Of a DNA stretch of 64,000 nt, positions 24,600-33,742 are shown in pieces. Every line of letters begins with the position of its first letter. Position 1 is the stretch's first letter. This stretch comes from an uncultured Clostridium sp. GTDB lineage: Bacteria; Bacillota; Clostridia; Clostridiales; Clostridiaceae. Below the pieces are notes generated by a model. It ran no database searches. It was not told where the DNA came from and worked only from the letters and a program-made list of their open reading frames with translations. The stretch spans positions 21,457-85,456 of the forward strand of contig UQFE01000009.1 of assembly GCA_900540255.1 (NCBI GenBank), read 5' to 3'. Position numbers and translations under genes: made by a program.

Positions 24600-24650
24600 A
24601 GTATAACAAAATAAAAGAATAAATAGCAAGAGAATTGATAATAATTATCA
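24600..24650 (-). promoter_or_regulatory. enolase promoter with adjacent Fur-like box
   Basis: Minus-strand -35 TTGCTA (24624-24629), 18-bp spacer, -10 TATACT (24600-24605). A perfect 7-1-7 dyad TGATAATAATTATCA lies at 24636-24650, directly upstream of the -35; a partial copy of the same box lies past the start near 24572-24586. Confidence 0.55.
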
Positions 24651-24739
24651 ATTTCACTTTAAGAAGAATATTTTAAAAAAATATTTTTAAAAAATAGTAA
24701 TAAAATTTAACAATATGATAAAAAAATCTCAATTTAATA

Positions 24740-24768
24740 TTGTTACGGATTGATTCATCTGTTATTAT
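24740..24768 (+). promoter_or_regulatory. sigma-A promoter of the NifU-like/GGGtGRT operon
   Basis: TTGTTA (24740-24745), exactly 17 bp, TATTAT (24763-24768). Gives a leader of about 110 nt before the first start codon. Confidence 0.6.
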
Positions 24769-24781
24769 ATAGAAGTAGGAT

Positions 24782-24827
24782 AGATTTATGCCCAGTGGGG
24801 TAAATCTTGACCCAGTTAGGTATGGTC
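24782..24827 (+). other. structured leader of the NifU-like/GGGtGRT operon
   Basis: Hairpin AGATTTAT...GTAAATCT (24782-24807) with inner CCC/GGG and an AGT loop, then GACC/GGTC (24809-24827). CCCAGT occurs in both. Not followed by a T tract, so not a terminator. Could stabilise this abundant mRNA or act as a regulatory leader; family not recognised. Confidence 0.45.
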
Positions 24828-24887
24828 TAGATATTACATATATTTAAGACAAGCTATAACTAATATTATTAGGGAGGAATCAATATA

Positions 24888-25580
24888 ATGATGTATTCAA
24901 GAGAAGTTGAAGAAATGTGCGTTGTTTCTAAAGGCGCTAATCATGCATGTGCTCCAATTCCAGTTGAAGGAAAATGGGTACAAGCTACACAAATATCAGA
25001 TATTTCAGGGTTAACTCATGGAATAGGTTGGTGTGCACCTCAACAAGGAGCTTGTAAATTAACTTTAAACGTTAAAGGTGGAGTAATAGAAGAAGCATTA
25101 GTTGAAACTGTTGGATGTTCAGGAATGACTCACTCAGCTGCTATGGCTTCAGAAATATTACCAGGAAGAACTATATTAGAAGCTTTAAACACAGACTTAG
25201 TTTGTGATGCTATAAATACAGCAATGAGAGAATTATTCTTACAAATCGTATACGGAAGAACTCAAACTGCGTTCTCAGAAGGTGGATTACCAATCGGAGC
25301 TGGTTTAGAAGATTTAGGTAAGGGATTAAGATCTCAAGTTGGTACTATGTACGGAACAGTTGCTAAGGGACCAAGATACTTAGAAATGGCTGAAGGATAC
25401 GTTACAAAAATCGCTTTAGATGCAGATAACGAAATCATCGGTTATAAATTCGTTCACCTTGGAAAGATGATGGAAATGATCGCTAAGGGAATGGATGCTA
25501 ACGAAGCATTAGAAAAAGCTGCAGGACAATACGGAAGAGTTGCTGACGCTGTTAAATTAATCGATCCAAGACACGAATAA
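24888..25580 (+). CDS. NifU_N-like iron-sulfur scaffold-type protein
   Basis: 230 residues. The central segment LVETVGCSGMTHSAAMASEILPGRTILEAL resembles the U-type iron-sulfur scaffold fold, with Cys residues at 11, 21 and in GWCAPQQGAC and VGCSGM. In clostridia and fusobacteria it is always paired with the GGGtGRT protein that follows 20 bases later. Codon usage is strikingly different from neighbours, with many AAC, TAC, TTC and ATC codons, a mark of very high expression. Exact function is unknown; iron-sulfur handling is an inference from similarity. Confidence 0.72.
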   Translation: MMYSREVEEMCVVSKGANHACAPIPVEGKWVQATQISDISGLTHGIGWCAPQQGACKLTLNVKGGVIEEALVETVGCSGMTHSAAMASEILPGRTILEALNTDLVCDAINTAMRELFLQIVYGRTQTAFSEGGLPIGAGLEDLGKGLRSQVGTMYGTVAKGPRYLEMAEGYVTKIALDADNEIIGYKFVHLGKMMEMIAKGMDANEALEKAAGQYGRVADAVKLIDPRHE

Positions 25581-25600
25581 TTGTAAGGAGGAATTTAATC

Positions 25601-26599
25601 ATGGCATTATTTGAAAGTTATGAAAGAAGAATAGGACAAATCACTCCAGTATTAGAACAATACGGAATGAAAACATTAGAAGATGCTAAAGCAGTATGTA
25701 CTGAAAAGGGAATTGACGTATACGAAATCGTTAAGTCAACTCAACCAATCGCATTCGAAAACGCTATGTGGGCTTATACTTTAGGTGCTGCTATTGCTAT
25801 AAAGAAAGGTTGCACAAAGGCTGCTGATGCTGCTGCTGCAATCGGAGAAGGGTTACAAGCTTTCTGTATCCCAGGTTCTGTTGCTGACGATAGAAAAGTT
25901 GGTTTAGGACACGGTAACTTAGGAGCTATGCTTTTAAGAGAAGAAACTAAATGTTTCGCATTCTTAGCAGGTCACGAATCTTTCGCTGCTGCTGAAGGTG
26001 CTATCAAAATAGCTGAAAAAGCTAACAAAGTAAGAAAAGAACCATTAAGAGTTATATTAAACGGTCTTGGAAAAGATGCTGCTAAAGTTATCTCAAGAAT
26101 CAATGGATTCACTTACGTTCAAACTAACTTTGATTTCTTCACTGGAAAATTAGAAATAGTTAGTGAAAAGCCATACTCAAACGGACCAAGAGCTGCTGTT
26201 AAATGTTACGGAGCTAATGACGTTAGAGAAGGTGTTGCTATAATGCATCACGAAGGTGTTGACGTATCAATCACTGGTAACTCAACTAACCCAACAAGAT
26301 TCCAACACCCAGTTGCTGGAACATATAAGAAAGAATGTATCGAAGAAGGTAAGAAGTACTTCTCAGTTGCATCAGGTGGTGGTACTGGTAGAACTCTTCA
26401 CCCAGATAACATGGCTGCAGGTCCAGCTTCTTATGGTATGACTGATACTATGGGAAGAATGCACTCAGATGCTCAATTCGCTGGTTCTTCATCAGTTCCT
26501 GCTCACGTAGAAATGATGGGATTAATCGGTATGGGTAACAACCCAATGGTTGGAGCTACTGTTGCAGTTGCTGTTGCTATAGAAGAAGCTTGCAAATAA
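25601..26599 (+). CDS. GGGtGRT protein
   Basis: 332 residues, named for the conserved VASGGGTGRTLHPDNMAAG near residue 265. Other conserved blocks are GLGHGNLGAMLL and SSSVPAHVEMMGLIGMGNNPMVGATVAVAVAI. The many glycines and His residues look like a ligand- or cofactor-binding pocket, but no activity is established to my knowledge. AAGGAGG ribosome binding site; co-transcribed with the NifU-like gene and sharing its highly biased codons. Confidence 0.8.
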   Translation: MALFESYERRIGQITPVLEQYGMKTLEDAKAVCTEKGIDVYEIVKSTQPIAFENAMWAYTLGAAIAIKKGCTKAADAAAAIGEGLQAFCIPGSVADDRKVGLGHGNLGAMLLREETKCFAFLAGHESFAAAEGAIKIAEKANKVRKEPLRVILNGLGKDAAKVISRINGFTYVQTNFDFFTGKLEIVSEKPYSNGPRAAVKCYGANDVREGVAIMHHEGVDVSITGNSTNPTRFQHPVAGTYKKECIEEGKKYFSVASGGGTGRTLHPDNMAAGPASYGMTDTMGRMHSDAQFAGSSSVPAHVEMMGLIGMGNNPMVGATVAVAVAIEEACK

Positions 26600-26655
26600 G
26601 CAATTCTTTTAAATAGAAACTTAAGTTAGTTTATTGTAACTAATTTTAAATAAGA

Positions 26656-26697
26656 AACACACGTTAATTAGAGCAATCTAAATGGCGTGTGTTTTTT
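26656..26697 (+). terminator. operon terminator
   Basis: AACACACG (26656-26663) / CGTGTGTT (26686-26693) with T6 tail. Confidence 0.8.
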
Positions 26698-26797
26698 ATA
26701 TAATTAAACACACCGTATAATATTTTTAATTTAGTTATTAAATTTATATGATATAATTTTTATTATATGAAAACATAAGAAGTGAAAGGACAAAAAC

Positions 26798-27136
26798 ATG
26801 AATATACAAATATTTGGAACAAAAAAATGTAATGATACAAAAAAAGCTGAGAGATTTTTTAAAGAAAGAAGAATTCCTTATCAATTTATAGATTTAAAAG
26901 AAAAATCATTAAGCAAAGGTGAACTTCAAAGTGTTAAAAAGGCTATAGGACTAGAAAGTTTAATAAATAAAAATTCAAAGGACTATAAAAAATTAAATAT
27001 GCATAAGATTAGAGGAGCAGAAACTAGAGAGGAACTATTATTAAAAAATCCTACATTATATGTTACTCCTATAGTTAGAAATGGAAAAGAAGCAACAGTA
27101 GGAAATTCACCGGAAGTATGGAAAAGCTGGGAATAA
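26798..27136 (+). CDS. ArsC/Spx-like thioredoxin-fold protein
   Basis: 112 residues with the ArsC-family layout: IFGTKKCNDTKKAERFF at the N terminus (single Cys10 in the active-site position) and a conserved TLYVTPIVRNGKEATVG region containing the cis-Pro. The family includes glutaredoxin-dependent arsenate reductases and Spx/YffB-like proteins; no ars genes are near, so arsenate reduction is not supported. GTGAAAGGA ribosome binding site. Confidence 0.8.
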   Translation: MNIQIFGTKKCNDTKKAERFFKERRIPYQFIDLKEKSLSKGELQSVKKAIGLESLINKNSKDYKKLNMHKIRGAETREELLLKNPTLYVTPIVRNGKEATVGNSPEVWKSWE

Positions 27137-27144
27137 TATGGTGA

Positions 27145-27277
27145 GCAGTTACGAGTGACAGGTTAGTGACAAGTTTCAAGTGACAAGTTAAGGAATAAAT
27201 TCGGCTTTAGCTGAATTTAAAAAATATAATTAAGAAACTCCATAAGGAGTTTCAACCATAACTTGCCACTTGTCACT
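27145..27277. repeat. inverted-repeat intergenic element (MITE-like) built of GTGACAAGTT units
   Basis: Left half has several direct GTGACA(A/G)GTT units (about 27153-27190); right half has the complementary form AACTTGCCACTTGTCACTTG (27261-27280). Two hairpins lie between: ATTCGGC/GCTGAAT (27199-27216) and GAAACTCC/GGAGTTTC (27234-27253), the latter probably the lysC or arsC-like terminator. GTGACAAGTTAAGGAA (27180-27195) recurs exactly at 63930-63945. Confidence 0.5.
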
Positions 27278-27282
27278 TGCCA

Positions 27283-28590
27283 CTAATTAAATGCTTTATA
27301 AATTGCATTAATCCCTTTTTCAAAATCGTCATTTTCAATGCCAACTAGTACGTTAATTTCACTAGAACCTTGGTCAATCATTCTTATATTTATATCAGAT
27401 TCCGCAAGGGCAGTAAATATTTTAGAAGCAACTCCTTTAGTATATGCCATTCCTGTACCAACAGTAGCTATTAATGCCATATTAGGATATACAACTATGG
27501 AATCGGGATTACATGCTCTTTTAATTTCTTCAACTATTATTTCAGTTTTATTTTTTAAATTAGAATCAGAAATAACTACACTTACAGTATCAATTCCAGA
27601 TGGCATGTTTTCAAAAGAAACACCATTTTGCTCTAATATAGTAAGAATTTTTCTACAAAAACCTAATTCGCTATTCATCATAGATTTTTCAATAGATAAA
27701 ACAGTAAAATTTTGCTTTCCAGCTATACCTGTAATAGTATTTTCATGTTTAATTTCATTACTAACAATTAAAGTACCTTCATTTTCAGGTTCATTAGTAT
27801 TCCTAATGTTAATAGGGATTCCAGAAGTCCTTACAGGAAATACAGCTTCTTCGTGAAGAACAGAAGCTCCCATATAAGATAATTCTCTAAGTTCTCCATA
27901 GGTAATTGTTTTTATTTTTTTAGGATTATTGACAATTCTAGGATCAGCCATTAAAAAGCCAGAAACATCAGTCCAATTTTCATAAAGTTTAGCATTGATG
28001 CTAGCAGCTACTAAAGCACCTGTAATATCAGAACCACCTCTTGAAAATGTAACTATATCACCATGTTCATTAGACCCATAAAAACCAGGAATAACAGCTC
28101 GTTCATGATTTGAAAGCTTGTCCTTAAGTGCTACATAAGTTTCTTCTATATTTAATGTTCCATATTTATTAAATTTAATTACATCTTTAGCATCTATAAA
28201 ATCTATATTTAAATAATTAGCAAGGATTATTCCATTTAAGTATTCTCCTCTACTTGCAGTATAATCAACAGAAGCCCCATTTTCTATATCTGTTTTAATT
28301 ATATTTAAATAAGAAGTTAAATCTAAATTTAAATTCAAATCATCAACTATTGATTTATATCTTTCAGAAATTAGTTTAAATACATCATCTAAGGAAATAC
28401 CAGATTTAACATGTGCATGACATAAATAAAGTAAATCTGTTATTTTAAAATCTTTAAAAGAGCTTTTTCCAGGTGCTGAAGGAATTATATATTTTCTTTC
28501 AGGATTACTTTCAAGTATATTTTTTACTTTCTTAAAGTGTATAGAATCAGCTAAAGAACTTCCACCAAATTTTGTTACTATAGTATTCAT
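27283..28590 (-). CDS. lysC: aspartate kinase (monofunctional)
   Basis: 435 residues. Phosphorylates aspartate, the first step to lysine, threonine, methionine and diaminopimelate. Kinase domain begins KFGGSS (7-12) and contains TFSRGGSDITGAL; two C-terminal ACT domains (about 290-435) allow amino acid feedback. AAGGGGGC ribosome binding site on the minus strand. I see no lysine riboswitch-like structure upstream. Confidence 0.93.
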   Translation of the reverse strand: MNTIVTKFGGSSLADSIHFKKVKNILESNPERKYIIPSAPGKSSFKDFKITDLLYLCHAHVKSGISLDDVFKLISERYKSIVDDLNLNLDLTSYLNIIKTDIENGASVDYTASRGEYLNGIILANYLNIDFIDAKDVIKFNKYGTLNIEETYVALKDKLSNHERAVIPGFYGSNEHGDIVTFSRGGSDITGALVAASINAKLYENWTDVSGFLMADPRIVNNPKKIKTITYGELRELSYMGASVLHEEAVFPVRTSGIPINIRNTNEPENEGTLIVSNEIKHENTITGIAGKQNFTVLSIEKSMMNSELGFCRKILTILEQNGVSFENMPSGIDTVSVVISDSNLKNKTEIIVEEIKRACNPDSIVVYPNMALIATVGTGMAYTKGVASKIFTALAESDINIRMIDQGSSEINVLVGIENDDFEKGINAIYKAFN

Positions 28591-28842
28591 TTTTATGCCC
28601 CCTTAAAATTAAAAAAAAGTTAAAATTAACCTAATAATATTTTAGCAAAAAATGACAAAAGACTCAATGATTTTAATTGATTAGACTAGAAAAATTATTA
28701 TAAAATAACATAGGATTTGTTATTAAAATGACATAAATTCATAGTATAATAGTAAGGTAAAATAATAATTAAACATTGCTTAATAAAAGAAGAGTAATTG
28801 CAGTACAAATATATTTAAAACTTATGGGGGAGAGGTAAGTAC

Positions 28843-29796
28843 ATGGATAAGTTTCTGGCAGACAGAATACAACTTACAGTTGATAATTACAGATTAGTAA
28901 AAGAAGAATTAAGAAATGATGGAGATATAATAAATCATTTTGCATCTTTAATTTTTTCACATTATGAAAGAGAAATACCGATATATAGAGTTAAAGAAAT
29001 AAGAAAAAATATAAAATTAAATACAACAAGGATATCACCATTTAGGGGAGATACATTAAATATACTTTCATTACTAATAGCAACAGTTGATAAGGAAGAA
29101 GAGGAAGAACTTATACAAGATATTTATGATGTTATGGAGTTATTAGAAGGGGAAGGATTTACATCAGGTTCATATTTAGTGTTAACTGCATTTACAATTA
29201 GCAAGTATACTAAGTTAAAAGATAAAAAAGAAATTATTAATAAAATAAAAGAGCTATATATAATATTAAAAGAAAAATACTATGATATAACTAATGAGGA
29301 TGATTATTTACTTTGTACATTATGGGTTATAAATAATATCCATGCAGAAACTGTTGATGATTTTATTGAAAATATATTTAACCACATAGCAGATTCACAT
29401 ATAAGCTCTAAAAATGGAGTTCAGGCTTTAGCAAATTCAATTATTTTAAATGGATCATCTGGTGAAATGTATAGAAGTATGGAATTTATTCAACAACTTC
29501 AAAAAAGAAATATAAAAATAGCAAATCAATTTTTACCTTTAATGGGTGTATTATCAAATTATAATCCTAGAAGAAATGCTGATATTGTAGAAGGGGTTAT
29601 TGAATATTTATGTGATGAAGAGGTAGAATATGAATATTACCTTGATAAGGGATTTAGAACTATAATTGCTATAGTTATTATATCGTTTTGTTCAATATCT
29701 AATAAAAGAAGATATATTGATGAACTTTTAGCTCAAGGAATAATTTCATTTATTAATAGTAAAAATAAAGGGATTTTTGAAGAGGTATTATATTAG
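28843..29796 (+). CDS. DUF4003 family protein
   Basis: 317-residue soluble, mostly helical protein; conserved start FLADRIQLTVDNYRLVKEEL and RGDTLNILSLLIA fit DUF4003, found in clostridia and bacilli. Function unknown. ATG 28843 with GGGGGAGAGG upstream. The 250 bases between lysC and this gene hold only promoters in AT-rich DNA. Confidence 0.75.
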   Translation: MDKFLADRIQLTVDNYRLVKEELRNDGDIINHFASLIFSHYEREIPIYRVKEIRKNIKLNTTRISPFRGDTLNILSLLIATVDKEEEEELIQDIYDVMELLEGEGFTSGSYLVLTAFTISKYTKLKDKKEIINKIKELYIILKEKYYDITNEDDYLLCTLWVINNIHAETVDDFIENIFNHIADSHISSKNGVQALANSIILNGSSGEMYRSMEFIQQLQKRNIKIANQFLPLMGVLSNYNPRRNADIVEGVIEYLCDEEVEYEYYLDKGFRTIIAIVIISFCSISNKRRYIDELLAQGIISFINSKNKGIFEEVLY

Positions 29797-29802
29797 GGGA
29801 GA

Positions 29803-29932
29803 AAAGGATAAAATAATTTTAAATGTGGATATAAATATTATATATAATGTAGCAGAGGAAATAGTTAATGATGAAAATTTTGAAGTTGAGATTAGATTAA
29901 TTGGAGTAACTGTATCAGGAATAAAAGAATAA
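29803..29932 (+). pseudogene. 3' remnant of a gene, possibly DNA polymerase IV (dinB)
   Basis: An open frame without a proper start, just after DUF4003, translates to DKIILNVDINIIYNVAEEIV then EVEIRLIGVTVSGIKE and TAA at 29930-29932. The final motif IRLIGVTVS resembles the C-terminal end of Y-family polymerases (little-finger domain). About 42 codons remain, so most of the gene is gone. Identification is tentative. Confidence 0.45.
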
Positions 29933-30067
29933 ACTAGTGAGCAATTAAGATTATTTTAGATAAATACACTAAGTTATTTAAACAAAAGTACTTTCCAATA
30001 ATGGGTAAGTAATTTATAATAAACAATGATACTTATGAAAAAATTAAAGTTAGATGGAGGTAATAAA

Positions 30068-30742
30068 ATGAATAAAGCACAAATAGCTAAAATGATAGAT
30101 CATACAATATTAAAAGCAGAAGCAACAGAAAGTGAAATTATAAAACTTTGTAAAGAAGCAATTCATTATAACTTTGCTTCAGTTTGCGTAAATCCATCAA
30201 TGGTTCCTGTAGCAGCTAAAGAATTAAAAGGAACACATGTTAAAGTTTGTACTGTAATAGGTTTCCCTTTAGGTGCAACAACTACAGAAGTTAAAGTTTT
30301 TGAAACAAAGGATGTTATTGAAAAAGGTGCTACAGAAGTAGATATGGTTATTAATGTAGGAAAGTTGAAAGAAAGAAATTTAGAATATGTTAAAAATGAT
30401 ATAAAAGCAGTTGTTGAAGCTGCAAAAGGAAAAGCACTTACTAAGGTAATAATAGAAACTTGTCTTTTAACTGAAGAAGAAAAGATTATTGCTTGTAAGT
30501 TATCAAAAGAAGCAGGTTCTGATTTTGTTAAAACATCTACAGGATTTTCAACGGGAGGAGCAACAGTTGAAGACATAAAGCTTATGAGAGAAACTGTTGG
30601 ACCAGAAATGGGAGTTAAGGCATCAGGTGGAGTTAGAAGTAAAAAAGATGCTTTAGCAATGATTGAAAATGGAGCTACTAGAATAGGAGCATCAGCTTCA
30701 ATTTCTATATGTGAAGGAACCGAATCAAATTCAAATTATTAA
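30068..30742 (+). CDS. deoC: deoxyribose-phosphate aldolase
   Basis: Cleaves 2-deoxyribose 5-phosphate to glyceraldehyde 3-phosphate and acetaldehyde in deoxynucleoside catabolism. 224 residues from ATG 30068 (TGGAGGT upstream; ATG 30026 lies before that site). Catalytic residues visible: Asp92 (VDMVINVG), Schiff-base Lys155 (FVKTSTGF) and Lys184 (GVKASGG). No other deo genes adjacent. Confidence 0.95.
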   Translation: MNKAQIAKMIDHTILKAEATESEIIKLCKEAIHYNFASVCVNPSMVPVAAKELKGTHVKVCTVIGFPLGATTTEVKVFETKDVIEKGATEVDMVINVGKLKERNLEYVKNDIKAVVEAAKGKALTKVIIETCLLTEEEKIIACKLSKEAGSDFVKTSTGFSTGGATVEDIKLMRETVGPEMGVKASGGVRSKKDALAMIENGATRIGASASISICEGTESNSNY

Positions 30743-30743
30743 T

Positions 30744-30776
30744 AAAAAGGAAGCATATATTTGCTTCCTTTTTATT
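30744..30776 (+). terminator. deoC terminator
   Basis: AAAAAGGAAGCA (30744-30755) / TGCTTCCTTTTT (30762-30773). Confidence 0.82.
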
Positions 30777-30910
30777 ATATTTAAAAATATAGTACTTTTT
30801 TTAAAAAGTATTGCCTAAATTTTTTATATAAGAATATTAATATAATAGATATCATTCTAAATAAGGGGAAATAAATTTAATTATATATTTCTTGCCTTAA
30901 CAGGAGGGTT

Positions 30911-33217
30911 ATGAAAAGAGAGTTAACTCCATCAGAAATAAAATTTAATATATCATTAACAGAATGCAAGAGTGATGAAAATACAAAAGGAATCAAAGAA
31001 TTTAATGAAGCTTATAAAAAAATAGAAAGGGCAATAACTATAGATAAGGAAGGATATAACCTTTACTTAATAGATACCTTTTCTAAAGATAAATTAAAAG
31101 ATTTAACTTCTTTTATTGAGGATACGTATAAGGATTTAGAAGCACCTAAGGATATATGTTATGTAACCTTAGAGGAAGTTAACAGGCCAGAGGCAATTTT
31201 TGTTGCAAATGGAAAAGGAAAAAAGTTAAAAGAAACTGTAGATAATATTAAAAATTCTTATTTAGAAGTAGTAGATGATTTTTATGGAGATTCTAGCAAT
31301 GATGAAAAAGCTTATTTAGTTGAAGACATACAAAATAGAAGAAATAATTACCTAGATGAATTAACCAAAATGGCAAAGGCTGAAGGATTTGAAGTAAAAG
31401 CTACAAGTAAGGGATTTGCTTTTATACCTTTAAGTGGTGAAGAAGCAATGAGTGAAAAAGAATATGATAATTTAGAAACAGAAAATAAAAATGTAATAGT
31501 AGCAAAGGCTACAAATTTAAAAAGAAAAGCAGAAACTATTTTAGAAGAACTTAAAGATATTGAAATCAAGTCTATTAAAAAGTTAAAAAAGATTTATTCT
31601 AAGTTCTTATCAACTCAAATGGAAGAAGATAAAGATGAAGCATTATTAGAATTTATTACAGATGATGATTCATATGAATATCTAGAAAGATTATTTACTT
31701 GTATAGAAGAAGATTTAATTGAGTGTTATACAATGAATATAGAAGATGATGAAAGTGAGATTTATGAAGTTTTAAATAAGTATGATGTTAAAGTAATAGT
31801 AGATAACACCAATAACACATCACCACCAGTAATTTACGAAGAAGATCCTAATTTAAATAATTTAATTGGATTAATAGAATATGAAAATCACAATGGAATG
31901 TATACAACTAATATTTCATTAATAACTGCAGGTTCTATTTTGAAGGCTAATGGAGGCTGCTTAATTATAAGATTAAATTCTCTAGCAGTAAATAATTTAA
32001 GTTATTATTATTTAAAGAAAATTTTAATTTCAAATAAAGTTTCTTTTGATACAAATAAGAGTTATTTAGAGTTTATTAATATTAATGGATTAAAGCCAAA
32101 ATCAATACCAGTTAAATTAAAAGTTATTTTAATTGGTGATTATGAAACTTATGATATTTTATATAACTCAGATGAAGATTTTAAAAAGCTATTTCCATTA
32201 AGAGCTGAATTTTCATCAGTGGTAAAAGTAAATGAAAATTCAATTGTTGGTATAAAGAAAATTATAGAAAAAAAGATTAGAAAAAATGAGCTTTTTAATG
32301 TAAATAATGAAGCAATGAGTGAGATTTTTAAGTATTTATGTAAGAAGAGTAGCAGTAAAAAGAGAATATTTAGTGATGAAGATGACATTGATAAATTATT
32401 AGTACTATCTAATAATCATGCCAAAGAAGAAAAGAGAATGGAAATATTAAAGGAAGATATAAGAGCAGTTGCTTATGAAGAGGAATTAATTGAATCAGAG
32501 TTTATTAGTATGTATGAAGAAAAGAAAATATTGATTGAAATAAATGATAGAAAAATTGGAGCAATTAATGGACTTGCTGTCATTGATAATGGATATTGTA
32601 CATTTGGAAAACCTATGAGGATTACTTGTGTAGCCTATAAGGGAGCAGGAAAAATATTTGATATACAAAAGGAAAGTAATTTAAGTGGAAAAATTCATGA
32701 AAAATCTATAAGTATATTAAAAGGATTACTTACTAATATTTTAAATCCCTATGAAAGTATACCAGTTGATTTTCATTTGAGCTTTGAACAAACTTATGGA
32801 ATTGTAGAAGGAGATAGTGCATCTGTAGCTGAAATTATATGTATTTTATCAGCATTGAGCAAAAAAGGAATTAAACAAAATATAGCAGTTACTGGTTCTA
32901 TAAATCAATTTGGTGAAGTTCAACCAATTGGTGGGGTAAATGATAAAATTGAAGGATTTTTTAAAGTATGTAGTATTTTAGAAAGTTTTGAAGGTAAAGG
33001 AGTCTTAATTCCAGAAGCAAATAAAGATGAAATAATATTGAAATCTGAAGTTGAAGAAGCAATTATTAATGGAAAATTTTGTGTTTATACTATGAATAAT
33101 TTAAATGATGCAATTGAAGCATTATTATTAGAAGAAGATGAAACTATTGAAGAGTTTTATGAGAAATTACAAGAGGAAGTTGATAAATATAAAGATAAAG
33201 ATAAAAATCGTAAATAA
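30911..33217 (+). CDS. Lon-type (S16) protease with degenerate AAA domain (LonB/AAA_32 type)
   Basis: 768 residues. The C-terminal protease domain has the Lon Ser-Lys dyad at Ser636 (EGDSASVAE) and Lys679 (GGVNDKIEG), separated by 43 residues as in Lon. The central region (about 295-560) is an AAA_32-like domain; I see no standard Walker A, as in other members of this subgroup. The N-terminal 280 residues are highly charged and helical. Its place just before the sigma-F operon and the family's spore-former distribution hint at a role around sporulation. AGGAGGG ribosome binding site. Confidence 0.85.
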   Translation: MKRELTPSEIKFNISLTECKSDENTKGIKEFNEAYKKIERAITIDKEGYNLYLIDTFSKDKLKDLTSFIEDTYKDLEAPKDICYVTLEEVNRPEAIFVANGKGKKLKETVDNIKNSYLEVVDDFYGDSSNDEKAYLVEDIQNRRNNYLDELTKMAKAEGFEVKATSKGFAFIPLSGEEAMSEKEYDNLETENKNVIVAKATNLKRKAETILEELKDIEIKSIKKLKKIYSKFLSTQMEEDKDEALLEFITDDDSYEYLERLFTCIEEDLIECYTMNIEDDESEIYEVLNKYDVKVIVDNTNNTSPPVIYEEDPNLNNLIGLIEYENHNGMYTTNISLITAGSILKANGGCLIIRLNSLAVNNLSYYYLKKILISNKVSFDTNKSYLEFININGLKPKSIPVKLKVILIGDYETYDILYNSDEDFKKLFPLRAEFSSVVKVNENSIVGIKKIIEKKIRKNELFNVNNEAMSEIFKYLCKKSSSKKRIFSDEDDIDKLLVLSNNHAKEEKRMEILKEDIRAVAYEEELIESEFISMYEEKKILIEINDRKIGAINGLAVIDNGYCTFGKPMRITCVAYKGAGKIFDIQKESNLSGKIHEKSISILKGLLTNILNPYESIPVDFHLSFEQTYGIVEGDSASVAEIICILSALSKKGIKQNIAVTGSINQFGEVQPIGGVNDKIEGFFKVCSILESFEGKGVLIPEANKDEIILKSEVEEAIINGKFCVYTMNNLNDAIEALLLEEDETIEEFYEKLQEEVDKYKDKDKNRK

Positions 33218-33390
33218 TATGTTAATAAAGTCGGCTTTTGCCGGCTTTAAATTTTATATTGAAGAACATATAATATCCACAAAAAGGAAAATAATCATTG
33301 ACTACAAAATATATGTTATGTTAAAATTATGGAAAAAGAAGGAAGATGGGAGGTATAAACTCTAAATATTTATCTTTAGAGTTAATTTTT

Positions 33391-33726
33391 ATGTTTTTAA
33401 AATTTAATAAAATTAATGATAAATTAATAGTAGCTCTTGTTGGTGAATTAGATCATCATAGTGCAGAAGAGGTTAGAGTTAAGATAGATGATAGAATAGA
33501 AAGAGATAACATTAAAAAAGTAATTTTAGATTTTAAGGAAGTTACTTTTATGGATAGCTCAGGTATAGGTGTTGTTATAGGAAGACTTAAAAAGATTCAA
33601 AATAGGGATGGAAAAGTATGTATAACCAATGTGAATAAAAGAGTTGATAAAGTATTTACACTTTCAGGTCTTTATAAAATAATTACTGTTTATAGAGATA
33701 TTAATGAAGCAGTTGAAAGTATTTAA
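33391..33726 (+). CDS. spoIIAA: anti-sigma F factor antagonist
   Basis: 111-residue STAS-domain protein. When dephosphorylated it releases sigma F from SpoIIAB in the forespore. Phosphorylation motif [10 protein letters not shown] (Ser57 equivalent to B. subtilis Ser58). ATG 33391 matches homologues ([10 protein letters not shown]). The only good ribosome binding site, GGGAGG at 33348-33353, is 37 bases upstream, but a perfect 9-bp hairpin AACTCTAAA/TTTAGAGTT (33358-33383) lies between and would reduce the distance to 11 bases. An in-frame ATG at 33346 would add 15 residues but has its site only two bases away. First gene of spoIIA. Confidence 0.93.
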   Translation: MFLKFNKINDKLIVALVGELDHHSAEEVRVKIDDRIERDNIKKVILDFKEVTFMDSSGIGVVIGRLKKIQNRDGKVCITNVNKRVDKVFTLSGLYKIITVYRDINEAVESI

Positions 33727-33742
33727 TGGAGGGGTTAAAAAG

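Noticed and set aside
24782..24827. Leader hairpins before the NifU-like gene as a named riboswitch
   Set aside because: I could not match it to any riboswitch consensus I know, so I left it as an unassigned leader.
26256..26441. 61-residue ORF inside the GGGtGRT gene
   Set aside because: Out-of-frame reading of a strongly conserved, codon-biased gene with no ribosome binding site.
26798..27136. Arsenate reductase with ars operon function
   Set aside because: Single Cys and no ars genes nearby; only the ArsC/Spx-like fold is supported.
28591..28842. Lysine riboswitch upstream of lysC
   Set aside because: The region is too AT-rich and lacks the long paired segments an L box would have.
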